Shown here piece by piece: positions 1 to 6,592 of a stretch of DNA of 43,720 nt. Numbering within the stretch: the first letter of the stretch is position 1; each line of letters starts with the position of its first letter. A program made the translations under genes and the position numbers. This DNA is from an uncultured Bacteroidales bacterium (GTDB lineage Bacteria; Bacteroidota; Bacteroidia; Bacteroidales; Muribaculaceae), in NCBI GenBank assembly GCA_902772455.1, contig CACYAW010000021.1, forward strand, positions 1 to 43,720. The letters run 5' to 3'. The notes beneath the pieces were generated by a model, which saw only the letters and a list, made by a program, of their open reading frames with translations, did no database searches and was not told where the DNA came from.

Positions 1-250
1 GGGTTACAAGGGCAACTGGAACCTGTTCGACCAGATCATCTTCACCGATTACTTCTTGAAGAACTACGACAGCAAGGACAAGCCCACCTTGACCTTCTCG
101 CGTGCCGAGGTGCTCAACCGCAAGTTCTTGCGCAGCAACGAGGGCGACCGCCAGGGTTATCCCCTGCGCACCTACTCGGCTGGCATCTTCCTGAACGGTT
201 ACAGCGACCACTTCCCCACCATGATTTATCTGGTTAAGGAAATCAAGTAA
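1..250 (+). CDS. Endonuclease/exonuclease/phosphatase family protein (3' end only)
   Basis: The gene runs in from the left edge; the open frame is already readable from base 2 and ends with TAA at 248-250. About 82 C-terminal residues are visible. They include a segment reading GYKGNWNLFDQII and, near the end, GYSDHFPTMIYL. In the endonuclease/exonuclease/phosphatase (EEP) fold the last motif is S-D-H-x-P, where Asp and His belong to the catalytic metal site; here it is SDHFP. Bacteroidales encode many secreted or cytoplasmic EEP proteins ending in this way. The substrate (nucleic acid, sugar phosphate or lipid phosphate) cannot be told from this piece. A strong hairpin follows the stop codon, so this is the last gene of its transcript. 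Confidence 0.8.
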   Translation, partial: GYKGNWNLFDQIIFTDYFLKNYDSKDKPTLTFSRAEVLNRKFLRSNEGDRQGYPLRTYSAGIFLNGYSDHFPTMIYLVKEIK

Positions 251-271
251 CCCGTTCATCAACCCGTCAAC

Positions 272-304
272 AAAGGGCAGCCACCATTACAGCGGCTGCC
301 CTTT
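272..304 (+). terminator. Terminator hairpin after the EEP gene
   Basis: An 11-bp perfect stem (AAAGGGCAGCC at 272-282 with GGCTGCCCTTT at 294-304) and an 11-base loop lie 22 bases after the stop codon. The right arm ends in TTT and runs into ATTATC, a short U-rich tail. It should end the EEP transcript, and it separates that gene from the repeat element that begins at 327. Confidence 0.8.
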
Positions 305-326
305 ATTATCTCATGACTGCGGCCAC

Positions 327-443
327 GCCCCGGCACAGTAGACCGTGCCACACGGGAGTGATGCAAGAGGAGTGATGCAAGAAGTGTGATGCAAGGGAGG
401 GCGCCAGGCCGTTTGCCTGTGTCGCGGCTCTGCCGCGGCCGTT
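327..443. repeat. REP-like 117-bp repeat, left copy
   Basis: This copy matches 1493-1609 at all but three of 117 positions, in the same orientation. It holds three short hairpins: GGCAC/GTGCC around a loop containing GTAG; CAGGC/GCCTG; and CGCGGC-TCT-GCCGCG near the right end. Between them are three imperfect tandem copies of GTGATGCAAG. The right end overlaps the last base of the transposase stop codon (443-445), so on the minus strand the repeat starts directly at the stop and could act as a 3' stem-loop. Confidence 0.85.
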
Positions 444-1408
444 CATTGAGTGTTCTTGAGGCAGATTGCCTGTGCCATCTTGTTGAGGTCGAGGCACTGG
501 TCGCGCCTTATGGTTCGCTTGTCGTTGTGGTGCTCCCAGGGAGCGAGCATGAGCAGGCGACCTTGGGCACAGGCATCAAAGCGGCGGCCTCCAGGCTTGG
601 CCAGGGGTGCAAAGCCGTTTTCATGAAGAATAATGATAGGATAACCTTGCTCAAAGGCAGCGCGCATCACGGCTTTCTCCCCTGGGCTGATGCTTGGCGA
701 CACGAGAACAGCACCATCACGGGCTCGTGACAGGAAATATCGAACGGTGGCTTGAATTTGCTCCTGTGTGATTTTGCGTGAACATTGCACTTGTAGCAGC
801 AGGGGCGCATCAAGCAGGAAAATGTTGCCGAGAGCGGCAAACGTGTAGCCGCCTGTCTGGATGTTGCGTTGGACCTGGAACAAGTCAGGATGGCTCCGCT
901 TGATGGCCAGCCGTCGTGGGTTGTCAAGGATGTACGCCTTCATGCCCCGTAATTGCCCTTCATGCTCGAGAATCCTGTCATTGTAGCCTTCCTCCCACAA
1001 GCTTGGCAGGTCACTGTTGACGAGTTCCCTGTAAGCGCGGTTGCAAGCCACTTTAAACCCATTGATGACCGTCCCAAGGTGGACGGGAATTCGTTGTTTA
1101 ACGAAAATGATGGCATGCAGGTGGTCTGGCATCAGCTGGTGAGTCCAGATGTCAATCTCGGGGTAGAATCGGGGAATGCTGACAAGTGATTGGATAACCG
1201 CTTGGCCTAGTGGGGTGGGCTGCACGATGGCAGGCTGGATATCGCCGTCACCGGTGAGGGTGCCAAGAAGATGCCGGCGCTCCTTGACGACAAGAGTAAT
1301 CATGTAGATGCACCGCTCCAGGTAGTCATGGCCCACACGGCGTCGCTTCATGGACGGCTTTAAGTCTCCCGCCCATTTCTTCTTGCTCTTGTACCTCTCC
1401 CAATCCAT
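443..1408 (-). CDS. REP-associated tyrosine transposase (Y1/HUH family) with C-terminal extension
   Basis: A 321-residue protein. Residues about 25-175 form a Y1 transposase domain of the IS200/RAYT type: the HUH motif is HLH (His96, His98) in MPDHLHAII, and the likely catalytic tyrosine is Tyr142 in EEGYNDRIL, followed by the usual AYILDNPRR segment. Such enzymes nick single-stranded DNA next to hairpins through a 5'-phosphotyrosine link. Typical RAYTs are shorter. Here residues about 190-321 form an extra domain with LVSPSISPGEKAV, an alternating hydrophobic strand IIILHENG and LLMLAPW, which I read as a possible Rossmann/DprA-like fold; this is inference. A promoter lies so close to the ATG that the mRNA may be leaderless. 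The gene is complete and shows no frameshift, so it may be active. Confidence 0.85.
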   Translation of the reverse strand: MDWERYKSKKKWAGDLKPSMKRRRVGHDYLERCIYMITLVVKERRHLLGTLTGDGDIQPAIVQPTPLGQAVIQSLVSIPRFYPEIDIWTHQLMPDHLHAIIFVKQRIPVHLGTVINGFKVACNRAYRELVNSDLPSLWEEGYNDRILEHEGQLRGMKAYILDNPRRLAIKRSHPDLFQVQRNIQTGGYTFAALGNIFLLDAPLLLQVQCSRKITQEQIQATVRYFLSRARDGAVLVSPSISPGEKAVMRAAFEQGYPIIILHENGFAPLAKPGGRRFDACAQGRLLMLAPWEHHNDKRTIRRDQCLDLNKMAQAICLKNTQ

Positions 1409-1412
1409 GACG

Positions 1413-1443
1413 CAAATTTACCCCCATTCCCATCACCTTGCAA
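1413..1443 (-). promoter_or_regulatory. Promoter of the RAYT gene, probably leaderless
   Basis: Read on the minus strand: TTG (1441-1443), a 20-base spacer, then TAAATTTG (1413-1420), a perfect TAnnTTTG box. The box ends only four bases before the ATG (1406-1408), which puts the expected start of transcription at or within a base or two of the start codon. Confidence 0.65.
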
Positions 1444-1492
1444 GCAATTTAGTAAAAATCATCATGCCCGTGCCGCAAAATGCCGAGGCAAA

Positions 1493-1609
1493 GCCCCGGC
1501 ACAGTAGACCGTGCCACACGGGAGTGATGCAAGAGGAGTGATGCAAGAAGAGTGATGCAAGGGAGGACGCCAGGCCGGTTGCCTGTGTCGCGGCTCTGCC
1601 GCGGCCGTT
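1493..1609. repeat. REP-like 117-bp repeat, right copy
   Basis: Direct repeat of 327-443 with three substitutions; the three hairpins and the GTGATGCAAG triplication are kept. Its right end falls inside the stop codon of the VWA gene (1608-1610), just as the left copy ends at the transposase stop codon. An extra short inverted repeat (TGCCG 1481-1485 with CGGCA 1497-1501) straddles its left end and is missing from the other copy. Confidence 0.85.
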
Positions 1610-2789
1610 ACAGGCCGGTGATGCGCACGACGGGACCGAATGGCTTGAGGTTGTCCTCGTTGCCGCCCTGGGTGGTGAGAATCCAGGCCAGAGGTTTGTG
1701 GCGCTTGTCGTCGGGCAGTTTGGGGACGGGGGCATAGCCGTCGGTCAGGAAGACCAGTCCGTCATATTCCTCGTGCTCGTAGTAGAAATCGATGGCTGGT
1801 TGGAAATTGGTACCGCCGCGACCGTTGACACGGATAGTGTTGGAGGCCTGTTTGAGCAGGATGGGTTTCTCGGTCGTGATTTTACTGTCAAACTCGATGA
1901 CCTCGATGCTCTCGATGCCCTGTTTGAAGAAACGGTTGATCACTGCAAGGAACTTGCGGATGTCCTCGTCGGGCACGCTGCCGCTCACGTCCACAGCAAC
2001 CAGCAGGCGGGTGCTGTAGGCATACTGGCTGCCCATAGCGTCGAAACCGTAACGACGGTTGGGACGCATACGCGTCAAGTGGCGTTTGGTGCTCAGGATG
2101 CTGGCACGGAATTGACTCAGGATGGCGCGGAAGTTCTGTTTGCTCACCAGCGAACTCTCGATGAGTGCTTTGAGGTCTCCACTCAGCGAGCCCCACTGGT
2201 TACTCCGTTGGGCGTTCTCAATCTCGTGATTGACCTTCTCGCTCATCAACTCGTCCTCCTCCCACAGCGAGGCGCCGGCATCGGCTTTCAGCAGGTCATC
2301 GGTCAAACTATCACCTTTGCCTTGTCCGCTACTTGGCGAATCCATGTCGATGGGGATGTCGCCATCCTGTTCGAGCTGAACAATCTGGCCCGCCATCAGC
2401 GAGTAATATTGCTCAAAGGCCTGGTCGCGCGGGATGTCGAAAATGCGCGGCGGCTCCAGCCCGATGGTATCCATGCCCTCCAGATTGTCGCACAGCGTGA
2501 GGTCACTCGACAGCCTCATCACGTCGCGGCGCGGATTGTAGGGCTGGCGCTGGTAGGGGTGCTTGAGGATGATGCGCACCAGCTCGGCCTTGAGGCGCAG
2601 CGCCAGCTGGATGTCATCAAAGTGTTCCAGCCGCTCGGGATTGTATTCGATGAGCCCTTTGCCGCACCGCATGTCGCAGCCCATGTTGTCGTTGCGCTTA
2701 ATGGCATGGGTGCACAGCACGGCAAACAGGAGCGGCTCGGTCAGGAACCAGTCCTGGGAAATCGTTTTTATGCGCTCGCCGACGGTCAT
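1608..2789 (-). CDS. VWA-like domain protein (DUF2201 type)
   Basis: A 393-residue protein with no signal peptide. The N-terminal third (PLLFAVLCTHAIKR, then MRCGKGLIEYNP) resembles the inactive metallopeptidase-like domain of DUF2201 proteins. The C-terminal third is a von Willebrand A fold with a MIDAS metal site: DVSGS at residues 267-271, GRGGTNF around 318-325 and FLTDGY around 343-348. The start codon overlaps the stop of the MoxR-type gene by four bases (ATGA), a sign of coupled translation. MoxR ATPases paired with VWA proteins are known to act together in metal-cofactor insertion or protein remodelling, as in RavA-ViaA of E. coli; the substrate here is unknown. A REP-like repeat begins inside the stop codon. 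Confidence 0.85.
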   Translation of the reverse strand: MTVGERIKTISQDWFLTEPLLFAVLCTHAIKRNDNMGCDMRCGKGLIEYNPERLEHFDDIQLALRLKAELVRIILKHPYQRQPYNPRRDVMRLSSDLTLCDNLEGMDTIGLEPPRIFDIPRDQAFEQYYSLMAGQIVQLEQDGDIPIDMDSPSSGQGKGDSLTDDLLKADAGASLWEEDELMSEKVNHEIENAQRSNQWGSLSGDLKALIESSLVSKQNFRAILSQFRASILSTKRHLTRMRPNRRYGFDAMGSQYAYSTRLLVAVDVSGSVPDEDIRKFLAVINRFFKQGIESIEVIEFDSKITTEKPILLKQASNTIRVNGRGGTNFQPAIDFYYEHEEYDGLVFLTDGYAPVPKLPDDKRHKPLAWILTTQGGNEDNLKPFGPVVRITGL

Positions 2790-3856
2790 AGGTTGGCAAT
2801 CATCTGGTTAATGAGTTGCAGCGCATCGCGGCAATCCATCATGATATAGGCGTTGGCATTGGGGTAGGTAGCGTTCTCAAAGAACGATGCGAAATGAGCG
2901 ATAGCCTCTTGGCGGCCGTTACTCAGCATCCAGTGGATGTAGCGCACAAGATTGCGACCCACGGTTTCTTTTTCGTCTTTGCTCACACCCAGTTCCAGCA
3001 TCTGGTAGATGCCCTCGTTGATGATGGCGATTTGGGGCATGGTGTAGGTGGCCAGGTCGTTCTGGCACGAGACAAAGTCATGAAGGACTTCGCGTGCGGT
3101 GAGCATGCGCGATTGGTTGAGCGACTGCATGAACATCGATGCCGAGCGGGCACCAATCACACCGGTGATCATTTTGGCCAGGCGGTTCATGTCGGTGATG
3201 TTGCCGCTGGACTGCAGCAAACCTGACACGCGAACCCATGCGCGGCGGTCGGGCGTCTTGTCAAAGGTGCCCTTGTTGATATCCACGTTTTTCTCGAGTT
3301 CATCGGGGTGCTCCTCGATAAAGGTGATCACACGCTGGTCGATGCCGTTCTGCTTGGCCCAGAAGAGCCATTCGCCCACCGTGGGACTGAAGAAATACAC
3401 GTTGAATCGTGATACCAGTGCGGGGTCCAGGTCGGTCAGCTGGTATTCCTCACCATCGTTCACCGCGGCAATGACACGGCTGCCAGGGGGCAATGAACGG
3501 CCTGCCAGTTTGCGGTTTAGCGACAGGTCCATGACCGATTGCAGGATTTCGGGTCGGGCACGGTTCATCTCGTCCAGGAACAGCACCACGGGCTTGTCGT
3601 CCATGGGGAACCAGTAAGGGGGCATGAACTCGGTCTTGCCGGTGGCCTCGTCCTTGTTGGGCAGGCCGATGAGGTCGCCCGGGTCACTCATTTGACCCAG
3701 GAACAGGGCGATAACGGGGATGCCCTGGTCCTCGAAGTGACGTGTGATGATTTCGCTCTTTCCGATGCCGTGTTTACCCACGAGCAGGATGTTTTGTGTC
3801 GATGGCGTGGTCTCAAGGATGGTTTTGAGGTCGCCGGTGTTGATTGTAATAGCCAT
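2786..3856 (-). CDS. MoxR-family AAA+ ATPase
   Basis: A 356-residue cytoplasmic AAA+ protein. Walker A is GKHGIGKS (27-34), Walker B VVLFLDEMN with Asp95 and Glu96, and sensor 1 is VIAAVND around residues 128-134; PALVSRF follows as the likely arginine-finger region. The MDDKP-VVLFLDEMNRARPEI pattern is typical of MoxR-type chaperone ATPases. It lies between an unknown protein and a VWA protein in one minus-strand operon and overlaps the VWA gene by four bases. The ATPase very likely uses the VWA protein as its substrate adaptor. The start at 3856 is preceded by a CTAA-type heptad array. Confidence 0.9.
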   Translation of the reverse strand: MAITINTGDLKTILETTPSTQNILLVGKHGIGKSEIITRHFEDQGIPVIALFLGQMSDPGDLIGLPNKDEATGKTEFMPPYWFPMDDKPVVLFLDEMNRARPEILQSVMDLSLNRKLAGRSLPPGSRVIAAVNDGEEYQLTDLDPALVSRFNVYFFSPTVGEWLFWAKQNGIDQRVITFIEEHPDELEKNVDINKGTFDKTPDRRAWVRVSGLLQSSGNITDMNRLAKMITGVIGARSASMFMQSLNQSRMLTAREVLHDFVSCQNDLATYTMPQIAIINEGIYQMLELGVSKDEKETVGRNLVRYIHWMLSNGRQEAIAHFASFFENATYPNANAYIMMDCRDALQLINQMIANL

Positions 3857-3923
3857 ATTTAGATTTTAGTTGTTAGTTTCTCTCCACTCTAAACTCTAGA
3901 CACTAGACTCTAGACTGCGGGCT
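3857..3923 (-). repeat. Heptad array before the MoxR gene, both orientations
   Basis: The whole 67-base gap upstream of the ATPase start is heptad-like. Read on the coding (minus) strand, stop-proximal units look like GTCTAGA and GTTTAGA, and start-proximal units like AACTAACAACTAAAA, ending directly at the ATG. The two halves are roughly reverse complements, so the RNA could form an imperfect hairpin between the two genes. A separate small hairpin (GCGGGC 3917-3922 with GCCCGC 3929-3934) holds the stop codon of the upstream gene in its loop. Confidence 0.7.
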
Positions 3924-5075
3924 TTATTGCCCGCTTTTAGCGGTAATCCATTCTGCCTTCTTAAGGGGGCCGATAAGGCGGTAAGGGAACATATTGCCCA
4001 GCTCAACCAGCCGGGGGATGTAAGCGATGTCATGCTTGAGCCGTTCCTCGATGTTACCGCACTGGTTCAAGTCGATGACCATGGCGCGGCCGCGGTTCAG
4101 CCTGATGTGTAACAGGTTTTGGCCGGTTTCTTCGTCCTCGGTCAGGTGATACTGAATGTGTTTGCCCTCAAAGAAAGCGTCGATGCTGCGTTGCAGCGGT
4201 GATTGGACTTGGGGGACGGGGTTCGCTTCGCTGTCATTGCCGTTAAACAGACGTTTCAGCCAGCCTTTTATGCCGCTGGGACGCTCTGGCTTCACTGTGG
4301 GCTCATTGCTTGCAACAGGGGCCGTCTGCCAGTCGTCGCGCGCCTCGCCGCGCACGGTGAAACGTCCGTCGCGGGCCATATAGGCAAATTCCACCATGTG
4401 AGGCTTCACTAGGTCCAGATGGTTGATGAAATCGTCGTGAGGGATGGGCAGGTCCAGCGTCTTGTAGGCATTGAGGCGCACCATCAGGTGTGACTTGTGG
4501 CCGTCAACGTGCCGTTTGTCAAACCAGTAGGTGATACCTGTGCCGTCAAAGTAGCGGGTCAGATAGGCGTCCATGTTGTTCATGGCCATGTTGCGCATCT
4601 TCACGCCCTTGCTGTCGGCCTTAAAGGCTGCGGCAATCTGTTCGCGCCACTGGGCTGCATGTTCCAGGAACACTTGGCTGGCCTCCACCACGCGGCTGCG
4701 GTCAATCACCTCCATGGGGGCACCGTTCCACTGCTGGTGGTAGTGCATCTCCTCGATGTCGAGGTTGGTGGTGACGGTGTTACCTTGCACAGCATGACAT
4801 AATGTCAGTCCGCATGGGGATTTCACATTCATCCCCACGCTGTAATTGCCGTTGTCAACCAGCTGTATCATGTCATCGGTAACGATGCCATTGACGAGTT
4901 CTCGATAGGCCGCTTCATACTCCTGTAGCATGCGGGCGCTCAGCAGCGGCCCCGTGCCTTGACGGCCGTTGACCCCTGGTCTGTCGCCAAATGCGGGTTT
5001 CATCACATGGTCAATCTCGCCAGCCACGCGTTGTGACTCGCTCCCTTCTACGTCGGTATAAGTATAGATAAACAT
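3924..5075 (-). CDS. Unknown protein in the MoxR/VWA operon
   Basis: About 383 residues; I recognise no family. I chose the ATG at 5075 (MFIYTYTDVEG) over an upstream TTG at 5093. There is no signal peptide or clear membrane segment, so it is probably cytoplasmic. The protein has two halves, roughly residues 1-235 and 285-383, joined by a Pro/Ser/Lys-rich stretch around 240-285 that includes GIKGWLKRLFNG, a possible amphipathic helix. Both halves contain strand-like segments (SHLMVRLNAYKTL; NLLHIRLNRGRAMVIDL). It is first in the minus-strand operon with the MoxR and VWA genes, so by position it may be a substrate or third component of that chaperone system. Confidence 0.7.
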   Translation of the reverse strand: MFIYTYTDVEGSESQRVAGEIDHVMKPAFGDRPGVNGRQGTGPLLSARMLQEYEAAYRELVNGIVTDDMIQLVDNGNYSVGMNVKSPCGLTLCHAVQGNTVTTNLDIEEMHYHQQWNGAPMEVIDRSRVVEASQVFLEHAAQWREQIAAAFKADSKGVKMRNMAMNNMDAYLTRYFDGTGITYWFDKRHVDGHKSHLMVRLNAYKTLDLPIPHDDFINHLDLVKPHMVEFAYMARDGRFTVRGEARDDWQTAPVASNEPTVKPERPSGIKGWLKRLFNGNDSEANPVPQVQSPLQRSIDAFFEGKHIQYHLTEDEETGQNLLHIRLNRGRAMVIDLNQCGNIEERLKHDIAYIPRLVELGNMFPYRLIGPLKKAEWITAKSGQ

Positions 5076-5118
5076 CACCCTACCAAAAAGCAAAAACCGT
5101 GCCTACTGCCATGTGCCA

Positions 5119-5167
5119 ACCCCTAAAGTCAAAAAACCTAACCCCTAAAACCTAACAACTAAAAACT
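5119..5167 (+). repeat. CTAA-type array upstream of the MBOAT gene
   Basis: Degenerate units such as CCCTAAA, ACCTAAC, CCCTAAAACCTAAC and AACTAAAAACT fill the divergent gap. Unlike the other arrays, a TAnnTTTG box follows it, so this array lies where the -33 region would be and not in the leader. Confidence 0.65.
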
Positions 5168-5173
5168 ATTTAC

Positions 5174-5181
5174 TACCTTTG
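5174..5181 (+). promoter_or_regulatory. TAnnTTTG box for the MBOAT operon
   Basis: TACCTTTG at 5174-5181, ten bases before the ATG at 5192, matches the Bacteroidota -7 consensus. I see no TTTG at the usual distance upstream; that position is occupied by the CTAA-type array. Confidence 0.55.
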
Positions 5182-5191
5182 CGACCGAGTT

Positions 5192-6589
5192 ATGCAATTC
5201 GACACCTATACATACGCCCTGTTCTTGCCTCTGGTGTTTTTCATCTACTGGGGGCTGCGCCGCCACCTCAAGTGGCAAAACCTGTTCTTGCTGGTCGCCA
5301 GCTATGTTTTCTACGGCTGGTGGGACTGGAAGATGCTGGGCCTCATCGTGCTCACGTCGGTGTCAACATTTGGCACGGCGCTGATGATGCGCGGCGACCG
5401 TTCACGGCATGACCGCTCATGGGCTGCAGCCAACATTGTACTCAACCTGGGCATCCTGGCGGTGTTCAAGTATCTGAACTTCATGCGGGACAGTTTTGTG
5501 CACCTGTTGGGACTCTTCGGGGTGAACCCCGACTGGCCCACGTTACACATCCTGTTGCCCGTGGGCATTTCATTCTATACGTTCCAGGCTATCAGTTACA
5601 CCATCGACGTGTATCGGGGCGATGTCAAGCCCACGCGCGATGTGGTGGCCTTTGGCGTGTTCATCGCCTTTTTCCCGCAGCTGGTGGCAGGCCCCATCGA
5701 GCGTGCGACCAATCTGTTGCCCCAGTTCTTGAGGAAGAAGGAATTTGACTATGACACGGCAGTGATCGGCATGCGCCAGATACTGTGGGGACTTTCCAAA
5801 AAGATTATCGTTGCCGACAGCGTGGGCTACTATGTGGACCAGCTGTTGTACAATCCCTATTATTATGCCGCGCCCAGCATGATTTGGGCGGGTCTCTTGT
5901 TCGCTGTGCAGATCTATGCCGACTTCTCGGGTTACAGCGACATCGCCATCGGTTCGGCACGCCTGTTGAACATCAGGCTTCAGCCCAACTTCCGTTACCC
6001 GTTCTTCTCCCGCAACATGAAGGAACTGTGGCAGCGCTGGCACATCTCGTTGATGACCTGGTTCCGCCACTATGTCTATTTCCCCTTGGGCGGTTCGCGG
6101 CGAGGCAAGTGGCGCACGGCCTTGAACGTGATGATCGTCTTTGCGCTCTCCGGTCTGTGGCACGGTGCCGACTGGACGTTTGTCATCTGGGGCACGGTCA
6201 ACGGCCTGTTGCTGTTGCCCTATGTGTTCCTGCCCCGCAAACGGCTCAGCGAACACGCCACGTGGCCCGAGTTGCCGCAGTGCCTGCTCACGTTCTTCCT
6301 GTTTGCCATGGTGTTCATCGCCTTCCGTGCCAACGGCATCACCCACTTGGGTGAGATCTGTGACGTGATTGTGAACGGCTCATGGACCCAGCGGCCCGTC
6401 TTCGGCCAGCCCATTTTCTACATCGTGCCGTTCTTCATCATCGAGTGGCTGGGACGCAAACAGGAGTTCCCCATGAAGCGGATGCCTTTCCCCACCGTTG
6501 TGCGGTGGATCATTTACTGGGGCCTGCTGGCGGGCATCTCCATTGCCAGCCTTGACCGCAACATGCAGTTCATCTATTTCCAGTTCTAG
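5192..6589 (+). CDS. MBOAT family membrane O-acyltransferase (AlgI/DltB-like)
   Basis: A 465-residue multi-pass membrane protein with about ten hydrophobic segments. It carries the family hallmarks: FPQLVAGPIER (161-171), ELWQRWHISL with His284, and GLWHGADWTF with the invariant catalytic His324. MBOAT enzymes of the AlgI/DltB type move acyl groups, usually acetyl, across the inner membrane onto an exported glycan or another envelope acceptor. The next gene starts three bases after the stop and encodes an SGNH-like protein, the usual partner that finishes the transfer outside the membrane (compare AlgX/AlgJ or DltD). No glycan synthesis genes lie nearby, so the acceptor is unknown. Confidence 0.92.
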   Translation: MQFDTYTYALFLPLVFFIYWGLRRHLKWQNLFLLVASYVFYGWWDWKMLGLIVLTSVSTFGTALMMRGDRSRHDRSWAAANIVLNLGILAVFKYLNFMRDSFVHLLGLFGVNPDWPTLHILLPVGISFYTFQAISYTIDVYRGDVKPTRDVVAFGVFIAFFPQLVAGPIERATNLLPQFLRKKEFDYDTAVIGMRQILWGLSKKIIVADSVGYYVDQLLYNPYYYAAPSMIWAGLLFAVQIYADFSGYSDIAIGSARLLNIRLQPNFRYPFFSRNMKELWQRWHISLMTWFRHYVYFPLGGSRRGKWRTALNVMIVFALSGLWHGADWTFVIWGTVNGLLLLPYVFLPRKRLSEHATWPELPQCLLTFFLFAMVFIAFRANGITHLGEICDVIVNGSWTQRPVFGQPIFYIVPFFIIEWLGRKQEFPMKRMPFPTVVRWIIYWGLLAGISIASLDRNMQFIYFQF

Positions 6590-6592
6590 AGT

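Larger units (their letters stand above)
327..1609 (-). mobile_element. RAYT transposase unit bounded by two 117-bp direct repeats
   Basis: A Y1/HUH-type transposase gene (443-1408, minus) lies between two copies of the same 117-bp sequence in direct orientation. Established knowledge: RAYT genes are single-copy domesticated relatives of IS200/IS605 transposases and are usually flanked by the REP palindromes they act on. The arrangement here matches that pattern, with repeats rich in short hairpins. What is inferred is that the 117-bp repeat is the REP-like substrate; other copies elsewhere in the genome would be needed to prove it. Confidence 0.65.

Noticed and set aside
1698-2849. A 383-codon open frame on the plus strand opposite the VWA gene
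   Set aside because: It is antisense to a protein with clear VWA motifs; its own translation has no recognisable domain. High GC in third positions keeps such shadow frames open throughout the window.
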